DNA of 64,000 nucleotides. Source: Bemisia tabaci (lineage: Eukaryota; Arthropoda; Insecta; Hemiptera; Aleyrodidae). The DNA lies in contig NC_092797.1 of the NCBI RefSeq assembly GCF_918797505.1, forward strand, positions 14,397,372 through 14,461,371. The letters run 5' to 3'. The notes under the pieces are model-generated. The model had not been told where the DNA came from and made no database searches. It was given only the letters and a program-made list of their open reading frames with translations. Every line of letters begins with the position of its first letter. Within the stretch, counting starts at the first letter, position 1. A program made the position numbers and the translations under genes. Below are positions 21,729 through 31,777 of this stretch, one piece after another.

Positions 21729-22242
21729 TAATGGAGAGGGAACAACTGAGATACCAACGCGCGTGCGAGATCGAAGATCCGAAGAAGTGCAAAGATTATG
21801 TGGATCAACACATAAAATTTTCAGAACGTCTAATAGAAGTATAGAAATGAGTATGTATGTGGCAAAACCGTAAAAGAAAGGAAACCTAGAGAAATAATGC
21901 GAGGAGTCGGCAAATGAATATTTCGACTGCAATTTTCGGACGGTAAGCAACACAATATAGGTACAGATAACGTAAATTTAGAGTTACTTACTCGATCTTT
22001 ACGGAACCTACATGTGCTGTCAGGATCAAATCTGTGCTTTTCACATTGACGTACCTGAAACAGGGAGAAAAAAAAAATTATTAGTTATTCGGCAAGATAA
22101 TTTTGAAAACAGAGACTGGAAACATATCAGAATAAAATGTATTAAAGAAATCAAGGATTTTATACAATGAGGAGTCCATACACAAAACAGACTTCCATTT
22201 TCTGACTGATTGATAGTTCTACGTTGGCAATAGTATTCCGAT

Positions 22243-22404
22243 TCAGTGGTGAGGCGTGAATGATCGATTATCGATATTTCTTCATTTGAGGTTATGGTAA
22301 AGAATCGATTATTAAGGTGTTCGTTGCGAGCACTTTGTTTATCGACCCTCCTCCATTGGTTTAAATGGCGAATCCATCAATACATCGCAAAACACGCCAC
22401 GCCC
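22243..22404 (+). repeat. Dispersed repeat E, copy 1
   Basis: GTGAATGATCGATTATCGAT, AAGGTGTTCGTTGCGA and TACATCGCAAAACACG recur in the same order at 37188-37349. The two copies are diverged; element ends are unclear. Confidence 0.7.
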
Positions 22405-22487
22405 CTGTCCGATCTGTTTCAGAGCTCGAGCGACTTACTTATTCAGGAAAGTTTATTTTCCTGCATGTTCTATTGTTCTCGTTTAAG

Positions 22488-23056
22488 TACACAATGGACT
22501 ACTAGACAAGGTACGAATTTAAACAATCTGATACATGTCTCATAACAAGAATTTCACGTAGAACACGATTCACACAACGAAAATTACTGAAACCAACTCC
22601 TAACGAAGATATTAACGTTTTTATTACACATATTGGTTACGAGGAATTTGAACTGCCCGCTCACAAGAAACTCAAAGCTCTACGTGAGTCAAATCGCGCA
22701 CTACAACGGTTTCAGCAAGCTTCTCAACCGAGCAATGTTCATTTCCCGCCATGTGTTTTTCAAACACTGAGCAATTTGCTATAGCTGAGCCAAAGCGTCA
22801 AGATTGAGGTTGCCAGATTTTTATATCGCAGAGACTGTCATGATACCGTTTCGCGCGCGATGTGAATCACGTAGAGCATTGAGTTTTCATGAGCGGGTGG
22901 TTTGAATTCACGCATCAGGAATCATTAAATATCTTCGTAAGGAGTTGATTTCGGTAATTTTCGTTGTGCGTATCGTATTTTATGTGAAATTTTGGTTATG
23001 AAACATGCATCAGAATGCTGAAATTCGTACCTTGTCTAGTGGTCCATTCACAGTAC
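22488..23056. mobile_element. ~570-bp foldback element
   Basis: The left arm (22488-22700) and right arm (about 22850-23056) are inverted: CTAGACAAGGTACGAATTT, ACAACGAAAATTACTGAAAC and CTCTACGTGAGTCA each return inverted. The outermost ends are GTACACAATGGAC and its counterpart GTCCATTCACAGTAC. Arms ~205 bp, spacer ~150 bp, no ORF. Confidence 0.9.
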
Positions 23057-23700
23057 ACACCAACATTAGTGAGGGCGGAATTTTGGACTATTCTGATCGT
23101 GTAAGCAGCACACATTACTCACAGAGAAAATGACTCCCATCAATGAAGAAATTTCTATTTTTTCGACAATACTCTGCAGATAAGGGAAGCAAAAAAGTAT
23201 TACAATTTTATTCCAAGACTTCAGATTGTGGGGCAATTGCGAGAGTAGTGAGGAGAATCCAATTAACACCACCTACTAAATTACTCCGAAATAGGAGTTG
23301 ATTGTATAAGCGATTAGTTTCAAATTGCACAATTTCTGGTACGAGAGAGGAAGGCAGAGAAATTTCTCGCAGTTCCTGAAAATCAAACAGGTTACTTACG
23401 CAGAATCTGCTAGAGCTAAGATTAGACTGGGCATGTCTAAAGCGATAAAAAGAGGATATGACGAGGGAGACCCAGCCTTGCTGAAATTAAATCCCGTAAG
23501 TTTACTTGGGGGTCCAATAGGAACCATGCGGTTTTGGTTTGAAACGGCAGAGCTGGGCCTTGCTTCGGCTAGGCGATTTTCAGCACGGAATACTGATTAG
23601 AGTTTCCTGGAACCTTGAATTAATTCTGTCTCCTCGTATCCTCCTACAAACGGTGGGCGGACGGCGCGATAGTGGATCGGCGCGCCGCGCGTCATCGCGT
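23057..23700. other. Non-coding stretch, no gene seen
   Basis: Mixed AT-rich DNA. A 91-residue frame at 23325-23600 has no recognised domain. The right part (about 23650-23700) is CG-rich. Confidence 0.35.
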
Positions 23701-23938
23701 CGCACAATAGATCGAATCAAATGTAAAAGTCGGGCAAAATTTGGAAACTTTAAAAGCTCGTAACTCCATTATTACAAATAAAGGAGGTCTTAGAAGTAGT
23801 TCCAATGGTTTTCTCGTAAAATTTACCCTATAGAGAACGTCCACCAAACTTTAAAATATTACGATATAAACATCTAATTTGCAATTTGAGTTAAAAAAAT
23901 CATGTTCGGCCTCTCCCATTGACTCGATCCACTGTGCG
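23701..23938. mobile_element. MITE A, copy 2
   Basis: Left end CGCACAATAGATCGAATC (decayed), right end TTGACTCGATCCACTGTGCG (intact). Inner text CCAATGGTTTTCTCGTAAAA matches copy 1 inverted. Confidence 0.8.
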
Positions 23939-23987
23939 GTGTCACGCCAGGACGACCGAGTGTCTTTCGATGAGAAGCTGATTATTT

Positions 23988-24722
23988 AAATCGATAGACA
24001 AAGCGATAGATATTAAAGACAGAGGGAAAATGGGGCGATCCTAATTGTGGAGGCGGGTGGTTGCGATGGAGTAAGGAGGTGAGTAATAGACTGATAAACG
24101 GCAAGCGACAAGCGGCCCTACAGTTAGTCTATCATTTTCCACCTTGGTCTCTGAGAATGGAGATGTTGCATGTGTGAGGAAATTGCGATAATTTGAATGT
24201 TGATTCTTGTGTAAAAGTTGGCGAGAAACACGATGGTGCCAATGGTTCTCTCTGAAATCAACTCCCAAGCTCAAAAAAAGCTCTAAAGTTGAGGCCAAAA
24301 TGGAGGGGATATCCCACGCTATCCTGAGAGTCCACCTCTACATTAAGACAAACTCTCCGTGCAAAGATAGGGAGCAAATACATTAGCAAAGATGCCGTGT
24401 TTTCAGTTTTAGAGTCCCCAAATAAAGTGTCAATGTATTTGCTCCCTCTCTTTGCATGGAGAGTTCGTCTTGATGTAGAGGTGGACTCTCAGGATAGCGT
24501 GGGATATCACCTCCATTTTGGCCTCAAGTTGAGAGCTTTTTTTGAGCTTGGGAGTGGATTTCAGAGAAAACTAGTGGCACCATCGTGTTTCTTGCGAACT
24601 TTTACATAAGAATCAACAGTCAAATCGCAAATTCCTCACACACGCAACATCTCCATTATCCCTTTCAATCAATAGGATCGCTCCATATTCCCTATGTCTT
24701 ATTCGTCTATCGATCTGTCTAC
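23988..24722. mobile_element. Outer foldback element enclosing MITE N copy 2
   Basis: Left AATCGATAGACAAAG (23990) with GGGGCGATCCTAATTG, and right AATAGGATCGCTCCAT (about 24669) with GTCTATCGATCTGTC, form inverted arms of ~55 bp. MITE N copy 2 lies between them, together with ~110 bp of unpaired DNA on its left. Confidence 0.7.
24157..24656. mobile_element. Foldback MITE N, copy 2
   Basis: ATGGAGATGTTGCATGTGTG to the inverse ACACGCAACATCTCCAT, exactly 500 bp. Arms carry the same blocks as copy 1 (CGATGGTGCCAATGG; GTCCACCTCTACATTAAGAC). The centre around 24375-24435 is unpaired. Confidence 0.92.
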
Positions 24723-24802
24723 AAAATTTAAGAATCTGGACTTACTTCAGCAGAAAAGGGTCACGTCATTGAATCTGCACTATATATTAACATTAAAACA
24801 CT

Positions 24803-25064
24803 ATACCGAGAGCTAAGGAAGAGTACCGATTAACTGACAATTTTGCCGAGAATGAGTTGGGGACTTTTCCGCATTCTTCAGTATTAAACACGCAAGCTGA
24901 TTTTTTAGTTTTTTTCCAATTCCGCAAGAGATCCCTGTAAAGAAGCTGTAATGTATACAAAAATCGAAAATCAAACCACAAAATTACACAATTGGAAAAG
25001 TTTCTGCTTTTTCCTGCAAAATCGTAAGTTTGAAGATAGGTATGTTCCTTAGCCGCCAGTATCA
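24803..25064. mobile_element. Diverged MITE related to family D
   Basis: Right end TGTTCCTTAGCCGCCAGTAT and left end GAGAGCTAAGGAAGAGTACC form a partial inverted pair similar to the D TIR (CTGCCGTGCTAAGGAAGAAC). The length (~262 bp) fits family D, but the interior is not clearly alike. Confidence 0.45.
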
Positions 25065-25684
25065 TAATGCTAGAATGTTCTCCTCTTCTAGTAGTCCATT
25101 TTTTTATACCTGAGATTTCAATACTAGGCCTTCTCGTTTAAAGAATTTTGGCTGTTTCAAGGGGCATTTCTATCCAGTTTCAGCAATCAAGCTAGAAAAC
25201 GCAAGAGACGGAGGTTGGTCGAGAGCTTGAGGGTGACGGGAGAGATTAGAGGGTGCCACAAGTCGGCTTTAAGGCGTCTCGGTAAACAGTCGGCCGTCGC
25301 GTCGTTGTTCCGTCTCAATAAAGTCGCTCTGTGTGCTCGCTAAGAAATAATAATCGAAGCACCGCCGTCGCGTCGCCTCTGCACTGCCTCTTTTCGTCGC
25401 TCCTCTGAAGGAAGAGCGTTTCTCGATTTTCGCATGAGCCCAGAAAAGCAAGGAGTTATACGGAGAACAGGGCTCAAGTGGAAAGCGAGATGCGCTCTTA
25501 CGTCGGAGAAGCGACGTTTTAAGCTGCTCCGGTGGGACCGGGTGCAAAACGATATTAGCCGCAATGAGATTTCTTAGACGCAAAAAGTGGGGCTGCGCCT
25601 GTTTTCCGTGCGCTGCCATATCGAATCGAGGTGAATGAAAATAGGACGTGCTCTGCTGAGAGCTCATGCAAGGCGCCTTCATTT
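25065..25684. other. CG-rich stretch without a recognised gene
   Basis: About 25260-25560 is CG-rich (GTCGGCCGTCGCGTCGTTG). A 143-residue minus-strand frame (25269-25700) and a second frame inside it (25340-25564) are both open, which points to composition. The protein is rich in Arg, Ser and Phe and shows no domain I know. Confidence 0.25.
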
Positions 25685-26010
25685 CCAGTGTATGCAACAC
25701 GGACCACTGATGAGCACGAATAGTTGCTTACTGCGCCTTCATTTTCTTTAGCGAGGACGAGCTATATGAAAAGAAGGCATGATCTTTCAAACGTTAATGC
25801 GGCAAAAGCGCCTGCACTTTCAGTGTATGCAACACGGACAACTGATGAGTATGAATAGTTGCTCCCATTGCGCCTTCATTTTCTTTTGTGAGGTAAATGA
25901 GAAGAAGGCATGCTCTTTCAAGAGTCAATGCGTCCAAAGCGCATTCATTATAGGTGCACGCAACACGGACAACTGTTCAGCACGAATAGTTGCGCCCATA
26001 GCGACTTCAA
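25685..26010. repeat. Three tandem units of ~133 bp
   Basis: GCAACACGGA recurs at 25694, 25829 and 25960; each is followed by ACTGATGAGCACGAATAGTT-type text, TGCGCCTTCATTTTCTTT and, in the first two units, AGAAGGCATG.TCTTTCAA. Periods are ~135 and ~131 bp. Related single or paired units occur at 45220-45620. Confidence 0.85.
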
Positions 26011-26441
26011 TTTATCAGAGTGATTTGACCGAGCACGGGAGTGGGCTAATTGTTACAGGCCACCCGTTGTTCATAAATAAAGTGAGACGAGTCGTAAGAA
26101 ATGGAAACCAATTTCTAGTAATTTTAGGACCAATCACTCTCGGTCGGTAAAATTTTCTTTTGAAACTAAAACAGAAAAAAAGAAAACCAATATTAACTCC
26201 ATGAAAGTGATAAAGGTTAGGATGAGTAAAGAAGGTTCGACTTAAAATTGAACCGCTCGATTTAACTTTTGGAATACATAACGCAGTAGAATAATGCAGC
26301 GGCATTGCGAACTCAACTTTGAGACCTTTTCACGAGCTTGGCACGAGGATTTAAACAAAACCAGTGCTACTACTAAGTCGTTTGAAGAATTTAATTTAAA
26401 AAGAATAGGTTGAACCGCAGAGCCTCGTCCTTTCATGGACT

Positions 26442-26837
26442 CGTTTGGACGTATTTCTACCAAACAGACCTATGTGGAGGTGAGAAATATGGGGTGTGCT
26501 CGTTAGTTCTCTGGCCGTAAGAGTGAATGGGAATAATAAAGCGCCAGTGACGTCAGAGGCAACGAACGAGAGCGAGCGCGAAGGGGAGATGGTCGTCGGG
26601 GCGCTGTAACTCATGAGCCCTGTCCACAACGCTCTCTTGCCATGCCCGCGGCTCATGAATCTCGCATTCAGTTGGCACATCACATAGGTCTGTTTGATGG
26701 AATGTAAAATCCCGCTTTTCCAATTCTTCAAAAGGAATCACGCTCACTTTTACATTGCTTCTTATGCAGCTTTCTAGAGCACACCCCATATTTCTCACCT
26801 CCACATAGGTCTGTTTGGTAGAAATTCGTCCATTTGA
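26442..26837. mobile_element. ~396-bp MITE with ~63-bp TIRs
   Basis: Left TTTGGACGTATTTCTACCAA continuing through GAAATATGGGGTGTGCTC (26505) is inverted at 26771-26836 (GAGCACACCCCATATTTCTC to CGTCCATTTGA). A third, internal inverted piece (ACATAGGTCTGTTTGATGG) lies at 26682-26700. The GC-rich interior gives several shadow ORFs. The GGACGTATTT end is shared with the hairpins at 11643 and 61957. Confidence 0.88.
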
Positions 26838-27356
26838 TCACTATTTCGTCCCACATACGGTGTCAAACAACTATGCACGGCGTGTTTTATTACGAGGGAT
26901 AAAAATGACGAAAACGAGCAACATCACAGCATTTAAGGGCGACTAACATACGATACGTGCCCTTCTCTTAAACAGTCGTCACGTCACTCGTGTAACTTTT
27001 TCCTCGCTGCGACCTCCTATTATTCACTCGAAAGGTTATTTCGGCGACACAGTGACTCTCAACACCTTCATTTCGTAGGCTATTCATTATACTCAGCCGG
27101 GAGTTGAAATAGTTACAACGTAGATTGCCGCGTCGTGCAATTTAGTCGAACAATGAAACACAGCGAGATAATATTAATTCTCGCGTGTAGTAGTCACAGA
27201 TTATTAGTTCTCACGCGTATATTTGCTATGGTACGTGACTATACTTAAAAATTATAATATTCTGTATGAAGAAAAGTTGACTCGCAGATCGGGTCAAATG
27301 ACACCCCACATAGAAGACAATTAATGTAGTTCAGAGTCAATTGGAGTCAATTCTTT
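26838..27356. other. Non-coding stretch, no gene seen
   Basis: Mixed composition with several CGTCAC/ACGTCA-type motifs near 26960-27000. No ORF, repeat copy or RNA gene recognised. Confidence 0.4.
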
Positions 27357-27583
27357 CACTGGAAAAGAAAGTCTCTTGGATCTTGAGTCCAGACTCTTAA
27401 ATATTCGACAAGAAAAACTACTCATGACTCAATCAAATTTTTGCTTGAATCAAGAGCCGAGCCTCTTAATTTAAGCGGATTTTCTTTTGATCAAAGCAAA
27501 AATCCGATTGAATCAAAAATATATGTTCTTGTCAAATTTGTTTAGAGTCTTGGCACTAGATACAAGAGATTTTTTTTCCAGTG
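27357..27583. mobile_element. Foldback MITE M, copy 3
   Basis: CACTGGAAAAGAAAGTCTCT at the left and TTTTTTTTCCAGTG at the right; the internal mirror is as in the other copies. TT on both sides (27355-27356, 27584-27585). Confidence 0.87.
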
Positions 27584-28087
27584 TTGGATTAAACTAAATT
27601 GAAGTAACGTCAAATGCGACTCAAAAGTAAGGAAAGGAGTTCACCCTATTTCATCTTCAATATAAAAAGAGAATATTCTTATTTTTGACGATGTATCTTG
27701 CAGAATTTTCTGGTCAGTTTAATTTTTTCCATAGGACACCAACACATTTCCGAACAAAATTTTCAATTTCCAAGAATTTTTTTAAAAGAGTATGGAATGG
27801 TCACACAAAATTTCAAGCAATACCATCGATCAGTCAATTTTAAAACAGCTAAAATTATTGCAATAACACAGATTTTGAAGAGGTAAGCTGCAAAGCATGG
27901 TCCGCAAGGTAAATCTTATTCTCCCTCTCTCCCCTTTTACATATCTTTATGTACAAAATTCGACTATCTATTTAGAGGGTCCGTAAAAGATAGACTATAT
28001 TTGAGTTGAAAAGTCCGTTTTAGTTTTAAAAACCTGTGAAATTATGAATTCAGAAAGACGAACACGAGTCTTCCTTTCGGTCAGACG

Positions 28088-28588
28088 GTGAGAAATAAGA
28101 CCTCTGAAACGTGGCAACCCCGACACAGATCATCCCATCTCAGCTCTCGACGCCTAATACAATATTTTTCACAAAGGCTTTCTCAGTTCGCTGTGCGATT
28201 CTTATTATTTGCCACTAGAGTCCTCATCTTGGATTTATGTATTTTTATTACGCTCATCTTTATTATTAATTTTCTCTCTCGCGGGAGTGAATCAGAGAAA
28301 ATCGATGCCGCACTGTGGTTTCAACGTGAGCCTAAAAAACGCAAAAGTTGGTTATTCCGTAATATAACTCTTCACAATCGATTCATCGGCCCGTTGGGCG
28401 GATTAAAGAAAAGGCATGACGGGAGATATGCATTAATAACAATTTCATTGTTCGAGGTTATTTTGAGTTTTCTTTTGTTTGGTCAGATAAACCAAAAGGA
28501 CTTGGTTTATTGCCAAAATGTTTGGTTCATTCGACCAAAACCATGGGTCACTCTTAGAAATCTGGGGGTGAAAAAAGTGTCCTGTTGA
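28088..28588 (+). CDS. Hypothetical ORF, probably chance
   Basis: 166 codons from ATG. Residues about 34-64 (FAVRFLLFATRVLILDLCIF and onward) form a hydrophobic stretch that could span a membrane, but no motif or family is recognised. No codon bias, Kozak context or splice signal supports it, and its 3' end runs into the J repeat. AT-rich DNA readily yields such frames. Confidence 0.12.
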   Translation: MRNKTSETWQPRHRSSHLSSRRLIQYFSQRLSQFAVRFLLFATRVLILDLCIFITLIFIINFLSRGSESEKIDAALWFQREPKKRKSWLFRNITLHNRFIGPLGGLKKRHDGRYALITISLFEVILSFLLFGQINQKDLVYCQNVWFIRPKPWVTLRNLGVKKVSC

Positions 28589-28591
28589 ACA

Positions 28592-28690
28592 AATGGACTA
28601 CATTTAGCAATTGGGAACTATAAAGCCTGTTTCAGTTCAGAAACAACGTATGTATGTACCATTGATTTCCCTCAGCACATAAGTGATTTT
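28592..28690 (-). repeat. Dispersed core J, copy 3
   Basis: On the minus strand: GAGGGAAATCAATGGTACAT, TTTCTGAACTGAAACAGG, CCCAATTGCTAAATGTAGTC. The same three blocks as at 5430. Confidence 0.6.
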
Positions 28691-28838
28691 ACAGAGGAGC
28701 CAGAAACTGTTATACCTAATTGCAAAGGTTGCGGCTTGCGAGTGGCTATAGACTATCACCTATACGATTCAGGTTTGAGCCTGGCAGATTACACCTAATT
28801 TCTAACTTGGATGCATATTTCCAACACAATGATTTGAT

Positions 28839-28922
28839 CAATGTAACCCACAAATTTGGCCGATGTAACCCGCAAATTTAGTCGATGTTACCCGCAAATA
28901 TGGTCAATGTAATCCAAATAAA
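28839..28922. repeat. 22-bp minisatellite, ~4 units
   Basis: ATGTAACCCACAAATTTGG, ATGTAACCCGCAAATTTAG, ATGTTACCCGCAAATATGG and ATGTAATCCAAAT follow each other with a 22-bp period. Confidence 0.9.
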
Positions 28923-29429
28923 AACTGATCAAAACATATTAGCCGCAAGGTAAGGTTACATTTTGTTCCACTTTCCATATTGACACAAAATGTCAGTTAC
29001 TTTTTTTTACTACGTGGGTCTAGTTCAATCTCTGGCACAATGTTGCAAACTGAAAAATTAAGATACAGAGATTCCTGATTTTCCTTGACTCTTCACAGTT
29101 GAGTAATCCTTCCGCAATTTTCAAAAATTTAAAACCCTGTCTATGAATATTTTTATTTTTGCAAATTGTAGACGATTCGATGGACCTCAAAGCCAGAGAA
29201 AAATAGATCCATCAGCGAATCGATGGAGGAAAATGAGGATCCTGAGGGACGTGCGCGAACCGGGGCTGAAGTCGCGGTCGTGACGGATCAGTGATAAATG
29301 GAGTGGGGGCGAGGGGTTAGTATGGGGGGCGGGCGTAGGGGATGGGGGGGGGGGGGTAAGTTAAAATAGCGGAGAAAAAAAGGGAGCAGCGTAGACTCAA
29401 GTCATTAGTATCTCATCATGGCTCATAGC

Positions 29430-29750
29430 GGGCGCGTTATGATGAGAAATGATTGTATTTTAAAAAAGGAGATAAGATTTATTTATGACATGTAAATTAG
29501 TGGATAAATAAATAAATGAGTGACGTCGCCGCTGCGGGCGTGCGGCGCGGACCGCCGGGCGAGTGCATTAAGTATAAATATGCATCGGGCCCGCGGAGAA
29601 TTCCCGACGCCTGATGATGATCTAATGCAACCCGCCTAACGTCCTCGTCCTATTGTTCACCCCCGCCGCAAATCGATTTATTGCACGGTTATGTGTCAGA
29701 ACGTGGGAGTCGATCCCCCGCGCTCGGGGAGAACGTCGTGCGAGCATTAT
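29430..29750. promoter_or_regulatory. CpG-rich island with clustered homeodomain-type motifs
   Basis: An AT-rich part (TTTATTTATGACATG, GTAAATTAGTGG, AATAAATAAATG) runs straight into CG-rich DNA (GACGTCGCCGCTGCGGGCG), then GCATTAAGTATAAATATGCA, then ATCGATTTATTGCACGG. TTTATTG/TTTATGA are the kind of sites bound by posterior Hox and Caudal-type homeodomains. It is unique in the window. I infer an enhancer or promoter; no transcript evidence is visible. Confidence 0.35.
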
Positions 29751-29800
29751 TCAACTGTTGCAAAATTTTCCCCGGTGAAGTGTTTATTCTTAAAAAGGTT

Positions 29801-30026
29801 CACTGGGGGAAAAAACACTTTGGATCTAGAGTCCAGACTCTTGAAAACATTGACAAGAAAAAATACTCTTGATTCAATCAGACTTTTGCTTAAATCGAAA
29901 GGAAATCCGCTCAAATTGAGAGGCTTGGTTCTTGATTTAAGCAAAAATCCGATTGAATCAAGAGTATTTTTTCTTGTCGATGTTTTTAAGAGTCTGGACT
30001 CTTGATACAATGTGTTTTTTTCAGTG
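29801..30026. mobile_element. Foldback MITE M, copy 4
   Basis: CACTGGGGGAAAAAACACTT at the left; GATACAATGTGTTTTTTTCA then GTG at the right. TT on both sides (29799-29800, 30027-30028). The interior mirror ATTCAATCAGACTTTTGC / GCAAAAATCCGATTGAAT is nearly perfect. ORFs of 63-104 residues across it on both strands are shadows of the inverted repeat. Confidence 0.88.
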
Positions 30027-30574
30027 TTTGGTAATTTGGGGATCGTTTAACAGGAGCAAATTGCCTTTTTTTGGAGGGTAGAGGCTGTTTCTTCTTGAAA
30101 TCGGTATCGGCCAGTAACAAATAATTATGTTTAAATTTTTCCCCCAAGAGAGTTTCGAGGGATGGGATTCAAGCAGAAATGTTAAGGTGCTCAAACTGGA
30201 GGTTAGGTGCCGTAGATCGCTAGGGAGTGCTATAAAGCGACTTATGTGGATGTGTGTACGTATGAAAATTTGAGTAAATATTAAAATTAATTTTTAACAA
30301 GTTGGATTTTGCAATCGCTAGCGATGGCAATATTCGTCATGGGAACGTTAGCTTCTGGGATATGAAAATGTTAAGGTACAGTTCGTTTGTAGTATCTTCT
30401 GAATTGAAGGGGCTATGTAATTTTGTGTTGACATCTCTTTTTTAACATTTTTAATTATTTTCTTTGCATACAAGAAAGCTGTTATGTACCAATTATTTAT
30501 TTTCGTTGGATTATATATGGTTTTCGGAAGTTAACGCATTTAAGTTTCAGGTCGCTTTTTCGGCGTAAAGTATA

Positions 30575-31550
30575 CATAAGGTGTCCCAAAAGCACCGGGA
30601 CTTGTTCTGTAACTTCAAAAGTAAGATAGATACAGACATGATCTTGATCTCATTTTAAAGATCAACTCAATACCCATCGATTAAAACCAAAATCAGCTCA
30701 ATCGAATAAAAATTGACCGAGTTATGGCAATTTGAAATCAGCGAGGAAAGTTTACGCCTACGGTTTTTAAGGAAGATTCTTCATCGCCGTAAATCGAAAA
30801 GTCGGCCGATAAAATGATGCTTATTGTGTTTTTTTATTTTCGAGGTGTCATTTATCAACATTTTGTACCATCAAACACAACAGTTGACAGTGCGTATTAT
30901 TGCAAAGTACTAAAGGAGTTGAGAATGCACATTTCCCGGAAACGGTCGGACTTGAAACCTTCGTGGATACTCCATCAAGACAATGCGCGGCCTCACACAT
31001 CGAGCTTAACACGTGAATTTATGAGTAAAAATGGAGTTGAAACAATCCCTCATCCCCCTTATAGCCCTGACTTGGCTCCATGTGATTTTTGGATGTTTCC
31101 TACGCTTAAAAAGGAGCTTCGCGGACGAAGATTCGTATCGAAGACAAAAATCCAGAATGCAATTCAAAACTTCTTCAACTCCATCCCAGAGGAAGAATTC
31201 AGGAAAACAATGTTGGATAAGTGGCAAGAGCGCATGAAAAAGTGCATCCGGTTTGATGGACGGTACTTTGAAAAGCAAAAGGAAGTTATGGAAGATTCGG
31301 AGGAAAGTGGATACGAATATTTACTTTTTGAATCCTGGTAAGCGAAAAATCTTCCTAAAAACCGTAGGGGTAAACTTTCCTCACTAATTTCAAATTGTCA
31401 TAACTCGGTCAATTTTTATTCGATTGAGCTGATCTTGGTTTTAATCGATAGGTATTGAGTTGATCTTTAAAATGAGACCAAAATCATGTCTGTATCTATC
31501 TTACTTTTGAAGTTACAGAACCAGTCCCGGTACTTTTGGGACACCCTACG
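30575..31550 (+). mobile_element. Internally deleted mariner with ~205-bp inverted ends
   Basis: Ends CATAAGGTGTCCCAAAAG (left) and the inverse CTTTTGGGACACCCTACG (right); the inverted arms continue for ~205 bp each (30575-30782 and 31346-31550), for example GAGTTATGGCAATTTGAAAT with ATTTCAAATTGTCATAACTC. TA lies on both sides. H copies 1 and 3 give the empty site AAAGTATGATATTT. Classical mariners have ~28-bp TIRs, so these arms are unusually long. It carries only half a transposase and cannot be autonomous. Confidence 0.9.
30814..31341 (+). pseudogene. Mariner transposase, C-terminal half only
   Basis: 175 residues open from ATG to stop. LHQDNARPH (53-61) carries the second catalytic Asp (56), and YSPDLAPCDFWMFP (83-96) the third (91); 34 residues lie between them, the mariner D34D spacing. 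VMLIVFF-like start, KELRGRRF, WQERMKKCI and FDGRYFE (mariner C-terminal features) follow. A stop codon lies in frame 8 codons upstream; the DNA-binding domain and the first catalytic Asp are missing, deleted right up to the left inverted arm. The remaining frame has no breaks, so the deletion or its spread may be recent. Confidence 0.9.
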
Positions 31551-31681
31551 TATGATATTTTTACTCTACACATATGCCCGAATACGCATCATAAGGGACC
31601 TATGTGCTTCCTAAGTTGCCAAGTATTAATTATTGTTAGATGATTGGTCTAAAACATTCAATACAACCAGTAAAAATTAAC

Positions 31682-31777
31682 TGTCGTCTACGAAATTCGA
31701 ACCCCCGCTCGCAACAAAAAGGATACGAGCGAAGCACTGACTTGGCGTCTCAATCAACCGAGCTATCTCGACGCTCA
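31682..31777 (-). other. tRNA-like module of H copy 2, different from copies 1 and 3
   Basis: Minus strand: TAGCTCGGTTGA (A-box, 10 of 12 to TRGCNNAGYNGG) and GGTTCGAATTT (B-box, 9 of 11). Between them CGCTCG and CGAGCG form a 6-bp stem with a 14-base loop, too large for a normal anticodon loop. The 3' end TAGACGAC is tRNA-like but pairs poorly with the 5' end. It occupies the same place in the element as the unrelated tRNA-like module of copies 1 and 3. Confidence 0.5.

Noticed and set aside
25269..25700. 143-residue minus-strand frame
   Set aside because: A second frame is open in the same stretch, and the composition is odd (rich in Arg and Ser) with no family likeness.
28700..28795. tRNA-like look with GGTTTGAGCC
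   Set aside because: The B-box-like word is there but no acceptable A box or acceptor stem is found at the right distance.
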